Assembly (NCBI GenBank): GCA_015067605.1
Contig: SVME01000012.1
Location: 1-33,069 of the forward strand
Source of the DNA: Oscillospiraceae bacterium
GTDB taxonomy: Bacteria > Bacillota > Clostridia > Oscillospirales > Oscillospiraceae
Reading direction: 5' to 3'
Length of the DNA stretch: 33,069 bases
Both the position numbers and the translations under genes were made by a program. Within the stretch, counting starts at the first letter, position 1, and each line of letters opens with the position of its first letter. Below the pieces are notes generated by a model that was given only the letters and a program-made list of their open reading frames with translations, did not search any database and was not told where the DNA came from. Positions 1-6,776 of this stretch are shown here, in pieces.

Positions 1-120
1 AGTCTGAAAAGGCGTAAAATGGTTTAAGCATTCTCCCGTATTCCCCTTCCGGCGCTGCGCGCCACCTTCCCCTCGGGGGAAGGCATGGCACCTGCGTTTC
101 TTGCTGCGCTAAACGATAAT
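1..120. repeat. Right end of a MITE-like intergenic element (family B)
   Basis: The stretch ends in CGCTAAACGATAAT (107-120). This matches the right terminal repeat of the complete element at 14964-15260. It also carries the same internal hairpin, CTTCCCCTCGGGGGAAGG. The left end lies outside the window. No gene is seen here. Confidence 0.6.
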
Positions 121-137
121 TTATTTTTCTCACACAA

Positions 138-165
138 ATCGCCCGGAGCAAATGCTCCGGGCGAT
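138..165 (-). terminator. Hairpin terminator after folC
   Basis: A 13-bp perfect stem (ATCGCCCGGAGCA / TGCTCCGGGCGAT) lies just 8 nt past the folC stop on the minus strand. It is followed by a short ATTTGTG stretch. The weak U-tract makes it a plausible but not textbook intrinsic terminator. Confidence 0.65.
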
Positions 166-172
166 CGATGTA

Positions 173-1432
173 TTACAGTGCGTCACGGATGGCACCGATG
201 GAGTACAGGGAGCCGAAGCTCAGCACCACGCCGTCCTTACCAGCCTTTTCAATGGCGGTGCGGACGCCCTCCTCGATGGAATCGCAAGCCGTTGCCACTG
301 CGCCAGCCTGCCGCAGATGCTCCGCCAGCTCCATCGCCTCCAACTTTCTGGGGCTGGGGGGCGTGATACAGACGAACTCCGCCGCATAGGCAATCACCGG
401 CTTGTACATATCCGCATAGTCCTTGTCAGCTAGCACGCCTGTCAGGACAATCAGCCGTTGGCCGGCCAGATAATCCTGAATGTTTTTCACCAGCGCCTCG
501 ATGCACTGGGGGTTGTGACCACCGTCGATGATGAACAGAGGGTCACGCTGCATGATATCAAACCGACCGGGCCAACGGGTATCCCGCAGGCCGTCACGAA
601 TGTTTTCCTCGGAGATGCTCCAGCCGCCCTCAACCAGAGAATCGGCGATGGACAGCACCACGGCGGCGTTGTGCAGCTGATGGTCGCCCAGCAGGGGCAG
701 GAACAGATTCTCACGGCTGCCACAGTCGAAAACCTGTCCTTCAAGGCTGTGGGAGCGCAGGTGCAGCCCCTCAAAATCCGCCTTTTTCAGGCTGACATTC
801 CGCTGAGCGCAGACATTTTCAAACACTTCCTCCACGGAGGGGGTACTGCGGTAGACCACCGCACGACCACCATCCTTGAAGATGCCGGACTTGGTTTCGG
901 CGATTTTCTCCAGCGTGTCGCCCAGCACTTCCGTGTGATCCAGACCGATGTTGGTGATGACTGCCACTTCCGGCGCTTCGATGACGTTGGTAGCATCGAA
1001 GGCACCGCCCATGCCCACCTCCAACACCACGATGTCGCAGTTTTGCCGGAGGAAATACTCAAAAGCGATGCAGCACACCAGCTCAAATTCCGTAGGAGAT
1101 TCGACCATGGACTGAGCCAGGGGCTTAACGTATTCGGTGATGGCCGCCAGATCCTCGTCGGAGATCTCCACCCCGTCCACCTGCATCCGCTCGTGGAACC
1201 GGTAGATAAAGGGGGAGGTGTACAGGCCCGTCCGATAGCCAGCCTTGCGGAGAATCGAGGCGGTCATGGCGGCGGTGGATCCTTTGCCGTTAGTGCCAGC
1301 GATGTGGACAAATTTCAGCTTCTTCTCCGGATTGCCCATCTTGGCCAGCAGCTCCTGCGTCCGACCCAAGCCGGGGATGCTGCCCTTCCAGCAAACGGAG
1401 TGGATATATTCGATGGCTTCAGTAGCGTTCAT
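173..1432 (-). CDS. folC: Bifunctional folylpolyglutamate / dihydrofolate synthase
   Basis: This cytosolic Mur-ligase-family enzyme adds glutamate to folates, which keeps them in the cell and completes folate synthesis. The 419-aa product shows the ATP-binding loop AGTNGKGST near residues 45-53, the family stretch LEVGMGGAFDATN, and the C-terminal domain motif IIDGGHNPQ. I chose the ATG at 1432 rather than the much longer ORF in the track. It gives MNATEAIEYIHS, the usual FolC start, has AGAAAGGAAAG upstream, and overlaps the folT stop as ATGA. The extra 119 residues of the track ORF are folT read in another frame. The gene is translationally coupled to folT and shares its THF riboswitch, so uptake and polyglutamylation would be controlled together. 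Whether it also has dihydrofolate synthase activity cannot be read from sequence. Confidence 0.95.
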   Translation of the reverse strand: MNATEAIEYIHSVCWKGSIPGLGRTQELLAKMGNPEKKLKFVHIAGTNGKGSTAAMTASILRKAGYRTGLYTSPFIYRFHERMQVDGVEISDEDLAAITEYVKPLAQSMVESPTEFELVCCIAFEYFLRQNCDIVVLEVGMGGAFDATNVIEAPEVAVITNIGLDHTEVLGDTLEKIAETKSGIFKDGGRAVVYRSTPSVEEVFENVCAQRNVSLKKADFEGLHLRSHSLEGQVFDCGSRENLFLPLLGDHQLHNAAVVLSIADSLVEGGWSISEENIRDGLRDTRWPGRFDIMQRDPLFIIDGGHNPQCIEALVKNIQDYLAGQRLIVLTGVLADKDYADMYKPVIAYAAEFVCITPPSPRKLEAMELAEHLRQAGAVATACDSIEEGVRTAIEKAGKDGVVLSFGSLYSIGAIRDAL

Positions 1433-1995
1433 GAAGACTTTCCTTTCTGGGGCCATACCCCTAAACGTTGGAAGATATTTGCCTTGCACAGCAGATAAAT
1501 AATCATCACATCCAGCACGAAGGTGATGCCGAACTGGATGGAGCGGGTGGTCAGATAAAAGAGAAATCCTGCCCAAAGACCGCCATCGAAGTACATATAG
1601 GACAGGGTCAGGCTCTGATACAGGATGGAACCCAGCACCACGGGAAACAGCAGGGCAACGGACAGTCGGGGGAGGGTAAGCTGCCCTTGGTTTGCCAGCA
1701 GAAAGCTTCTGAACAGGCCGGCAAACAGGCCGTAGAGGATGGGGGGTACGGAGAAAATGGGATTGTAGCCGAAGGGGGAGAACAGGCACCCCACAAAATC
1801 GGCGGCGAAGCCCACCAACGCCCCTGGGATGGGGCCAAAGAGTATTCCAGCGAGGAAAATCGGAACCGCTTCGATAGAGAAGCGGGTATCGGCGGCGGGC
1901 ATTGGGATGACCAGCCGTGCCAGCACGACGCTCAGTGCCGCCAACAAGGCGCAGTAGGTCAGGGTTTTGGTGGTCATGGAACGCTTGGATTGCAT
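1429..1995 (-). CDS. folT: Folate-specific ECF transporter S component
   Basis: This is the membrane substrate-binding subunit of an energy-coupling-factor importer. It would work with an EcfA/A'/T module encoded elsewhere. The 188-aa protein is mostly hydrophobic, with about five to six membrane segments. It carries the FolT-family stretch RFSIEAVPIFLAGILFGPIPGALVG near residues 35-60, followed by the FSPFGYNP loop. I chose the ATG at 1995 because GAAGGAGGT lies 7 nt upstream; the longer track start reads through the terminator. The gene is first in a folT-folC operon with a 4-nt overlap, and a THF riboswitch plus terminator precede it. Folate as substrate rests on family resemblance, the riboswitch class and the folC neighbour. 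Confidence 0.9.
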   Translation of the reverse strand: MQSKRSMTTKTLTYCALLAALSVVLARLVIPMPAADTRFSIEAVPIFLAGILFGPIPGALVGFAADFVGCLFSPFGYNPIFSVPPILYGLFAGLFRSFLLANQGQLTLPRLSVALLFPVVLGSILYQSLTLSYMYFDGGLWAGFLFYLTTRSIQFGITFVLDVMIIYLLCKANIFQRLGVWPQKGKSS

Positions 1996-2035
1996 AATGA
2001 AACCTCCTTCAATTGAGGGCGACGGCCTACGGATA

Positions 2036-2066
2036 CAAAAACCCCCTGCGGCAAGCCGCAAGGGGA
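2036..2066 (-). terminator. Riboswitch-controlled intrinsic terminator upstream of folT
   Basis: On the minus strand, CCCCTTGCGGC / GCCGCAGGGGG forms a GC-rich stem followed by TTTTT. It lies about 40 nt before the folT start codon and about 100 nt after the THF aptamer. This is the position of an expression-platform terminator. Confidence 0.85.
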
Positions 2067-2166
2067 GCGTAAACATAGTCCCAATCGGTCAATGGCAGCA
2101 AAAATACAGCCGACCCTTCGCCCGACCGAGTATCGTTGCTTCATAAAGGAGGCAAGTCCATTATGG

Positions 2167-2264
2167 CGCAGCGGGTGCGGTGATTCCATCGCGGGCATAA
2201 GCCCTTCGTCTGCCACACAACTCCCCATTTTGACAGCACTTCACGCAGAATCTCCTACTCTGTT
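2167..2264 (-). promoter_or_regulatory. Tetrahydrofolate (THF-I) riboswitch aptamer
   Basis: Read on the minus strand, the leader follows the THF-I consensus in order. It has AGAGTAG, the P2 arm GATTC, the loop GCGTGAAGTG, and a P3 hairpin (CTGTCA...TGGCAG) with an AATGGGGAGTTG loop. These are followed by ACGAAG, a P4 hairpin GGGCTTATGCCC, the returning P2 arm GAATC, and CCGCACCCGCTG closing P1. The aptamer starts at the predicted transcription start and precedes an intrinsic terminator, folT and folC. THF riboswitches are known upstream of folT in Firmicutes. The match was made by eye from memory of the consensus; an Rfam RF01831 covariance search would settle it. Confidence 0.88.
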
Positions 2265-2271
2265 CGCAGCT

Positions 2272-2300
2272 ATCATACACGAAATTATTGAAAAAGTAAA
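2272..2300 (-). promoter_or_regulatory. Sigma-A promoter of folT-folC
   Basis: TTTACT - 17 nt - TATGAT on the minus strand. The predicted start is near 2265, immediately before the riboswitch aptamer, giving a leader of about 270 nt. Confidence 0.75.
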
Positions 2301-2366
2301 TAGTTATTTTGTTTTTATCCCTATTAATAGACAAGAAAGCACATCCTTGGCGTCAAGAAAACATAA

Positions 2367-2457
2367 ATTATCGTTTAGCAGCGTATCGAACAACGCACGT
2401 CATTGCGAGGGCCGTAGGCCCGTGGCAATGACAGCTTTATTGTAACGTAAACGGTAA
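2367..2457. repeat. Short composite intergenic repeat (A unit inside B ends)
   Basis: The left flank ATTATCGTTTAGC (2367-2379) and a degenerate right flank around ACGTAAACGGTAA (2444-2457) match the family B termini. Between them lies a compact family A palindrome, GTCATTGC...GCAATGAC (2399-2432). The rest of 2460-2586 holds only a small CCTCCCTC/GAGGGAGG hairpin near 2528-2546 and no gene I can support. Confidence 0.6.
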
Positions 2458-2586
2458 CTTACAGTAATACAGCACTCTTTCGACACACGCAGAGAAAAAA
2501 ATGAAAATAATCTTGATTTGTGCAACCTCCCTCAAAGAGGGAGGCCAACGGCTGGAAGTTTATTCACAAAAAGTTAAAAATTAAGC

Positions 2587-2615
2587 TTGACAAAATTTGT
2601 CGGTCTATGTATAAT
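2587..2615 (+). promoter_or_regulatory. Consensus sigma-A promoter
   Basis: TTGACA (2587-2592), 17 nt, TATAAT (2610-2615): both hexamers match the consensus exactly. It drives the zinc-ribbon protein gene starting at 2682, with a leader of about 60 nt. Confidence 0.9.
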
Positions 2616-2681
2616 CATTCCATAATATCGCTGCTCCCTGCGCGGTGGGCAGGATAAATACTTATTATGGAGGATAAGCTT

Positions 2682-3119
2682 ATGTTCTGTCCCAACTGTG
2701 GCGCTCAGAATGCGGATAACGCTCCCTTCTGCGCTAACTGCGGTTCCCGCTTTGAGCAGCAGGCTCCTGCCGCTCCTACCTATGCACCCCCTGTAGCTCC
2801 GGCTTACGCTCCCACTACTGGCTACGTTCCCGCTGCCGTTTCCAACCCCGGTAAGGGTGTGGGCATCGCTGCCATGATTCTGGGTATCCTTTCTCTGGTC
2901 CTGTGGTGCTATATCTGGGTTTCTATCCCTGCTGGTCTGGTCGGCCTGATTCTGGGTGCTATCGGCATCAAGAAGTCCAAGGACGCTGGCATGGGCAACG
3001 GTATGGCTGTCGCCGGTCTGGTTACTTCTATCGTTGGCATTGCTCTGTGGGTGCTGATGTTCGCTATCTATGGCGAAGAAATCATGTTCGCTATGGAATT
3101 CATGGAGTTCCTGATGTAA
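2682..3119 (+). CDS. Zinc-ribbon / DUF4190-type membrane protein
   Basis: Function unknown. The 145-aa product opens with a double-CxxC zinc ribbon (MFCPNCGAQ, then FCANCGSRF, residues 1-24). A Pro/Ala/Tyr-rich linker follows, then two hydrophobic segments around residues 60-90 and 105-125, in the style of DUF4190 proteins. I chose the ATG at 2682 because GGAGG sits 8 nt upstream; the track start at 2667 has no ribosome site and would itself contain that site. A perfect consensus promoter precedes the gene and a strong terminator follows. Codon choice is uniform (GCT, GGT and TCC are frequent), which suggests high expression. It probably sits in the cytoplasmic membrane with the ribbon in the cytosol. 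Confidence 0.85.
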   Translation: MFCPNCGAQNADNAPFCANCGSRFEQQAPAAPTYAPPVAPAYAPTTGYVPAAVSNPGKGVGIAAMILGILSLVLWCYIWVSIPAGLVGLILGAIGIKKSKDAGMGNGMAVAGLVTSIVGIALWVLMFAIYGEEIMFAMEFMEFLM

Positions 3120-3130
3120 TCAATGCATAA

Positions 3131-3161
3131 AAAAGCAATTGCTTCGGCAATTGCTTTTTTT
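3131..3161 (+). terminator. Intrinsic terminator
   Basis: GCAATTGC-TTCG-GCAATTGC followed by seven T, with a matching A-run on the other side. A UUCG tetraloop terminator directly after the zinc-ribbon gene. Confidence 0.92.
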
Positions 3162-3174
3162 ACGAGGTTCTGCT

Positions 3175-3549
3175 ATGAAAAAGAAAATTATGGTGCTGGG
3201 GCTGGATGCGGGACTGCTGTTGCTGTATTTCGTCATTGGATTCATTACGGATTCCATGCTGACGCTGCCTACCGGCTGCGTGCTGGCGACGCTGGGGATG
3301 GAGTGTCCCTCCTGCGGCGGCACCCGATGCGTCCGGTATCTGGCCTCCGGACAATTTTTGAAGGCCTTTCAGATTAATCCCTATTTCTTTGTGTCCATTT
3401 TTTATCTGGGATTTTTGCTGGTGCTGCTGAACAGCGCAGTGCTGTTTGGCAAGGGGGAAAAGCTGCTGAAAAAGGTGGCCACCCCCACCGCCGCCATCAT
3501 CTGGGCGGTGGGACTGATTCCCTTCACCATCCTGCGTAATATCTTTTGA
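3175..3549 (+). CDS. DUF2752-family membrane protein
   Basis: Function unknown. The 124-aa protein has the DUF2752 signature CPSCGGTR (near residue 44) followed by a membrane-associated stretch. Hydrophobic segments lie near residues 5-25, 70-95 and 100-120. I start at the ATG at 3175 (MKKKIMVLG); the track start at 3139 lies inside the preceding terminator hairpin. The ribosome site is weak (ACGAGG, 7 nt upstream). Only read-through from the strong upstream promoter, or a promoter I did not find, would express it. DUF2752 genes often accompany small zinc-ribbon/DUF4190 membrane proteins, so the two may act together, but the role is not known. Confidence 0.82.
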   Translation: MKKKIMVLGLDAGLLLLYFVIGFITDSMLTLPTGCVLATLGMECPSCGGTRCVRYLASGQFLKAFQINPYFFVSIFYLGFLLVLLNSAVLFGKGEKLLKKVATPTAAIIWAVGLIPFTILRNIF

Positions 3550-3552
3550 ACC

Positions 3553-3578
3553 ATGCCCCTGCCCCTTAGCAGGGGCAT
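3553..3578 (+). terminator. Possible terminator hairpin after the DUF2752 gene
   Basis: ATGCCCCTG / CAGGGGCAT forms a 9-bp stem just after the stop codon. There is no T-run, so termination is uncertain. Confidence 0.4.
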
Positions 3579-3633
3579 AAACTATCGTTGTGGTTATCCC
3601 TTTTAGTAAGCAAGCCAACTACAAGCAACCTAT

Positions 3634-3809
3634 GTCATTGCGAGGGCCGTAGGCCCGTGGCAATCTCCTGCTGAAATGCTGCATCAATAATGAGCGTTGA
3701 GGAATGCAAATGACGTTTTGACGTTGTTTTCATTTCTGTGGAGCTGATATAGTACAAACGCTGTACCGGGAGATTGCCACGTCGCCCCTTCAGGGCTCCT
3801 CGCAATGAC
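3634..3809. repeat. Family A palindromic intergenic element, 176 bp
   Basis: It starts GTCATTGCGAGGGCCGTAGG...CGTGGCAATCTCCTG and ends GGGAGATTGCCACGTCG...CCTCGCAATGAC. These are long imperfect terminal inverted repeats. It is homologous over its whole length to 19194-19370, including the interior CGTTGAGG...ACAAACGCTGTACC. No open reading frame is supported. This looks like a non-autonomous MITE or REP-like unit. Confidence 0.8.
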
Positions 3810-3855
3810 AGCTTCTTCGCTACGTTTTTGTTGATTTGTGATTGTGCTTACTTAA

Positions 3856-3953
3856 TATCGTTTAGCGGTGCAGCCACCAAAGCCTCCCTCTGCGGCTCTT
3901 GGCGAGTCGCAGAGGAGGCCTTGGCGTATATAAACCTACTGCGCTAAACGATA
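3856..3953. repeat. Family B MITE-like element, short 98-bp form
   Basis: The terminal inverted repeats TATCGTTTAGCG (3856-3867) and CGCTAAACGATA (3942-3953) are perfect over 12 bp. They enclose a near-palindromic core (GCCTCCCTCTGCG...CGCAGAGGAGGC). The ends match those of the longer element at 14964-15260. Confidence 0.75.
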
Positions 3954-4007
3954 AGTTATACGTTCATATTGTGGAGGAGATTCCCATGGGTTTACGCGAA
4001 ACAATGG

Positions 4008-4036
4008 TTGAGAACGGTGGAAAGCTGTGATATAAT
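4008..4036 (+). promoter_or_regulatory. Sigma-A promoter of the dnaD operon
   Basis: TTGAGA (4008-4013), 17 nt, TATAAT (4031-4036), with a TG upstream of the -10. The start would be near 4042-4043. This leaves room only for translation from the ATG at 4066, not the track start at 4045. Confidence 0.82.
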
Positions 4037-4065
4037 GGTGTCCAATGAACAAGGAGCGTAACGAT

Positions 4066-4938
4066 ATGACCATTTCCGACCTGCATATTCCGGAGGCAGA
4101 TGCCCGCCGGCTGCTGGGCGCCGCCAACGGCGATGCGCTGCTGCTGTACATATATATCCGCTGCGGCAACGACCCTGCCACAGCGGCTTCAGCGCTGCGC
4201 CTTACGGAGCAGCGCTGCTCCTGCGCGGCGGCCACTTTGCGTCAGCTGGGGATGTGGCCGGAGGAAAAGCGGCTGACCATCGCCGCCGGGGAACGTCCCA
4301 ACTACACAGAGCGGGACGTGCTGGATACGCTGGATCGGGAGCCGTCCTTCCGCAGTCTGTACGGTGAGATCCAGCGGCGGCTGGGCAAGCCCCTGAACAC
4401 CGAGGAACTGAAAATTCTGCTGTCCTTCGTTCGATATCTGGGACTGCCGGAGGAAGTGATTTGCGTGCTGGTCAGCTACTGTCAGGAGCGGGCACGGCGC
4501 AAGGGTAGCCTGCGTAATCCCAGCCTGCGCACCATCGAGAAGGAAGCCTACGCATGGGCGGAGCGGGGCATCGATACCATGGAGGAGGCGGCGGCCTTCA
4601 TTCAGGCACAAAATGTCTACCACAGTCGCCTGTCCGGCCTGATGCGGATTTTGCAGATTCGTGGCCGGAGCCTTACCGCCGCCGAGGAAAAATACGCCCG
4701 GGCGTGGCTGGATATGGATCTGGAGGATGAGCTGATCGCCATGGCCTACGAGCGCACCTGCCTGAATACCGGCGGGCTCAGCTGGGCGTACATGAATAAA
4801 ATTTTGCTGCGCTGGAAGCAGTCCGGCTTCCGCACTGCCGAGGACGTGCGCCGTGGGGACCGGAAAAATGCCCCCGCCGAACGCAGACCGGATGCGGACG
4901 AGCAGGCGGCCATTCGGCGGATGCTGCAGGAGGGATAA
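4066..4938 (+). CDS. dnaD: DnaD-domain replication initiation protein
   Basis: DnaD-type proteins remodel the origin or restart forks and help load the replicative helicase. The 290-aa product has an N-terminal winged-helix-like region (about 1-90). A C-terminal DnaD domain (about 110-185) contains LNTEELKILLSFVRYLGLPEEVICVLVSYC. A second similar helical repeat (about 195-265) contains YARAWLDMDLEDELIAMAYERT and ends YMNKILLRWK, the usual DnaD closing motif (YxxxIl.rW). I chose the ATG at 4066: AAGGAG lies 9 nt upstream and the promoter places the transcript start downstream of any ribosome site for 4045. The dnaC-like loader gene begins 2 nt after its stop, the typical Clostridia arrangement. 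Confidence 0.88.
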   Translation: MTISDLHIPEADARRLLGAANGDALLLYIYIRCGNDPATAASALRLTEQRCSCAAATLRQLGMWPEEKRLTIAAGERPNYTERDVLDTLDREPSFRSLYGEIQRRLGKPLNTEELKILLSFVRYLGLPEEVICVLVSYCQERARRKGSLRNPSLRTIEKEAYAWAERGIDTMEEAAAFIQAQNVYHSRLSGLMRILQIRGRSLTAAEEKYARAWLDMDLEDELIAMAYERTCLNTGGLSWAYMNKILLRWKQSGFRTAEDVRRGDRKNAPAERRPDADEQAAIRRMLQEG

Positions 4939-4940
4939 GC

Positions 4941-5924
4941 ATGGCATATGATAGCGAAGTGGTCCGTCGGGCCAGAGAGCGTCTGGCGCAAGCCAGAGCG
5001 GAGCGGGAATCTGAAAATCTGCGGCATCTGATGGATGCCTATGGTCGGGTGCCTCGCCTTCGGGAAATCGATTTGGAGCTGCGCCGTTCCATGACGGCGG
5101 CGGCCCGTGCGGTGTTCACCGCCGGCGGCGACGGCAAGGGCGCCATGGAATCGGTGAAGCAGGCCAATCTGGCGCTGCAGCAGGAGCGTCAGGCGCTGAT
5201 TGAGGAATATTTTGAGGAGGGCTATCTGGACGACAGCCCCATTTGCGACCACTGCGGCGGCACCGGCTATGTGGGCTCTGCCATGTGCGAGTGCCTGCGG
5301 GAGCTGTGCCGGCAGGAGCAGAAGCGGGAGCTGACCTTCCTGAACGTGGGCAAGGAAACCTTCGACCAGTTCCGGCTGGACTATTACCCTGATAGAATCG
5401 ACCCCAATCTGGGGGTGAATGTCCGTGCGGTGATGGAGAAAACCTTCCAGATTTGCCGCCGGTACGGAGCGGAATTTACGGAGCGTGCGGGGAATCTGCT
5501 GTTCTCCGGCGGCACGGGACTGGGCAAAACCTTCCTGTCCGCCTGCATCGCCCGTGCGGTGGCGGATCGGGGCTACTCGGTGATGTACGAAAGCGCCGGC
5601 CACCTGTTTGCCAAGCTGGAGCGTGCCAAGTTCGGCGGCGACGAGGAGGCTCGTCGGGATGCGGAGAAGTACAGCCTTTGCGATTTGCTGATCATCGACG
5701 ATTTGGGCACCGAAATGGGCGGCCAGTTCACCACGGCGGCGCTGTATACGCTGGTCAATGACCGGATTCTCAGCGGCAAGGCCACCATCGTGTCCACCAA
5801 CCTGACCACCGAGGAGCTGGAGAAGCGGTATTCTCCCGCCATCGCCTCCCGCCTGCGGGGCAACTACCGGCGGATCCCCTTTATTGGCGAGGATATCCGG
5901 CTGAAAAAGGATCGGATGCTGTGA
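4941..5924 (+). CDS. dnaC: DnaC/DnaI-type helicase loader ATPase
   Basis: This AAA+ ATPase delivers the replicative helicase to DNA; the partner would be DnaB and the upstream DnaD. In 327 aa it has an N-terminal helical region rich in Arg/Glu (1-85). A Cys cluster, CDHCGGTGY...CEC (about 99-116), probably binds zinc. The ATPase core has Walker A SGGTGLGKT (about 190-198), Walker B LLIIDDLGTE (about 250-259), sensor-1 VSTNLT and the arginine region SRLRGNY. The start ATG at 4941 has AGGAGG 8 nt upstream, located in the end of dnaD. It is the middle gene of a three-gene operon, and its stop overlaps the next GTG start. IstB-type transposition ATPases share this fold, but the zinc cluster and DnaD linkage favour the loader. 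Confidence 0.9.
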   Translation: MAYDSEVVRRARERLAQARAERESENLRHLMDAYGRVPRLREIDLELRRSMTAAARAVFTAGGDGKGAMESVKQANLALQQERQALIEEYFEEGYLDDSPICDHCGGTGYVGSAMCECLRELCRQEQKRELTFLNVGKETFDQFRLDYYPDRIDPNLGVNVRAVMEKTFQICRRYGAEFTERAGNLLFSGGTGLGKTFLSACIARAVADRGYSVMYESAGHLFAKLERAKFGGDEEARRDAEKYSLCDLLIIDDLGTEMGGQFTTAALYTLVNDRILSGKATIVSTNLTTEELEKRYSPAIASRLRGNYRRIPFIGEDIRLKKDRML

Positions 5925-6550
5925 AAATAGGCGTATTGTTCGATTTGGACGGCACTCTGCTGGATACGCTGGAGGACTTGATGGATGCTACCAATGCGGC
6001 GCTGGCCCAGTTCAGTTACCCGCCACGGACGCTGGAGGAAATTCGGCGGTTCGTGGGGAACGGTGCCGCACGGCTGATTCAGCTGGCGGTGCCGGAGGGG
6101 GCGGCAACGGAGCCGGTACTGGCGGCGTTCCAGCAGTATTACCGCACCCATTGTCAGGGCAGAACCGCTCCCTATGCGGGTGTGGTGGAGGCCATACAGA
6201 GGCTGGATATGCCTATGGCGATTGTGTCCAATAAGCCGGACGTGGCGGTGAAAGCCCTGTGCGAGAAGTATTTTTCAGGGGTCTATGCCCTCGGGGAGAG
6301 TGCCGACTGCCCCCGGAAACCTGCGCCGGATATGGTGCGTAAGGCTATGGCGGTCATCGGCGTGGAGCGGTGCGTGTACGTGGGCGATAGCGAGGTGGAC
6401 GTGGCCACGGCTCGGAATGCCGGCGTACCCTGTCTGAGCGTCCTCTGGGGCTTTCGAGATGAGGCTCAGCTGCGTGCTGCCGGTGCGACTCATTTTTGCC
6501 GCCGACCGGAGGATTTGCCAACACTAATCCGTGACTTGACGGCGCAGTAA
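5921..6550 (+). CDS. HAD-family phosphatase (phosphoglycolate phosphatase-like)
   Basis: A soluble haloacid-dehalogenase hydrolase of 209 aa. Motif I is FDLDGTLLDT (residues 7-16, nucleophile Asp8), motif II is IVSNKP (about 107-112), motif III is the Lys in RKPAPD (about 133) and motif IV is VGDSEVDV (about 152-159). The small helical cap places it in the Gph/PGPase subfamily; the true substrate cannot be inferred. The start is GTG at 5921, overlapping the dnaC stop as GTGA, so it is translationally coupled. A conventional role would be removal of 2-phosphoglycolate, including that released in DNA end repair. That would be a loose fit with the replication genes upstream and is inference only. 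Its 3' end carries the promoter of the tRNA-Leu gene. Confidence 0.87.
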   Translation: MKIGVLFDLDGTLLDTLEDLMDATNAALAQFSYPPRTLEEIRRFVGNGAARLIQLAVPEGAATEPVLAAFQQYYRTHCQGRTAPYAGVVEAIQRLDMPMAIVSNKPDVAVKALCEKYFSGVYALGESADCPRKPAPDMVRKAMAVIGVERCVYVGDSEVDVATARNAGVPCLSVLWGFRDEAQLRAAGATHFCRRPEDLPTLIRDLTAQ

Positions 6551-6564
6551 AAATATGTTATGAT
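6536..6564 (+). promoter_or_regulatory. Promoter of tRNA-Leu inside the phosphatase gene end
   Basis: TTGACG (6536-6541), 17 nt, TATGAT (6559-6564). The -35 box lies in the last codons of the HAD phosphatase gene. The tRNA 5' end is 12 nt after the -10 box. Confidence 0.75.
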
Positions 6565-6575
6565 GCTACCTAGCC

Positions 6576-6662
6576 GCCGTTGTGGTGGAATCGGTAGACA
6601 CAGGGGACTTAAAATCCCCCGGTAGTGATACTGTACGGGTTCGAGTCCCGTCAACGGCACCA
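6576..6662 (+). tRNA. tRNA-Leu (anticodon UAA)
   Basis: The acceptor arms GCCGTTG / CAACGGC pair perfectly and the CCA end is encoded. The anticodon arm GGGGA-CTTAAAA-TCCCC gives anticodon UAA. A long variable arm (CGGTAGTGATACTG) marks it as class II leucine, and the T arm ACGGG-TTCGAGT-CCCGT is intact. It has 87 nt with CCA. It reads codons UUA/UUG. Confidence 0.96.
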
Positions 6663-6664
6663 AT

Positions 6665-6701
6665 AAATCCCATAGTGAATGATACATTCACTATGGGATT
6701 T
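6665..6701 (+). terminator. Perfect 17-bp hairpin after tRNA-Leu
   Basis: AAATCCCATAGTGAATG-ATA-CATTCACTATGGGATTT. It is probably the tRNA terminator. Its right arm overlaps by 3 nt the left terminal repeat of the IS1182 element, so any original T-tract may have been displaced by the insertion. Confidence 0.7.
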
Positions 6702-6709
6702 CAGTCTGT

Positions 6710-6748
6710 CGAAAAAGCTCAGTGAAAGCTGGGCTTTTTCGTTTTTTT
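6710..6748 (+). terminator. Inward-facing terminator in the IS left end
   Basis: CGAAAAAGC...CAG / CTG..GCTTTTTCG followed by seven T, placed between the left IS end and the transposase. It would stop read-through from the tRNA-Leu promoter, a common way for insertion sequences to shield transposase expression. Confidence 0.75.
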
Positions 6749-6752
6749 ATGG

Positions 6753-6758
6753 TATAAT
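6753..6758 (+). promoter_or_regulatory. Extended -10 box of the transposase
   Basis: TGGTATAAT lies 18 nt before the transposase ATG and just after the inward terminator. No good -35 box is seen, so it would be an extended -10 promoter. Confidence 0.5.
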
Positions 6759-6776
6759 GATTTCGGGTGATGAAAG

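Noticed and set aside
458-1498. 346-aa plus-strand ORF
   Set aside because: It is the antisense shadow of folC; the minus-strand frame has FolC motifs and a ribosome site, this one has neither.
3634-3809. CRISPR-like array
   Set aside because: Palindromic units are dispersed singly in intergenic gaps, with no regular repeat-spacer series and no cas genes.
3986-4030. 14-codon ORF (MGLRETMVENGGKL) with GGAGGAG upstream
   Set aside because: It overlaps the dnaD promoter and has no family match; too short to support as a gene.
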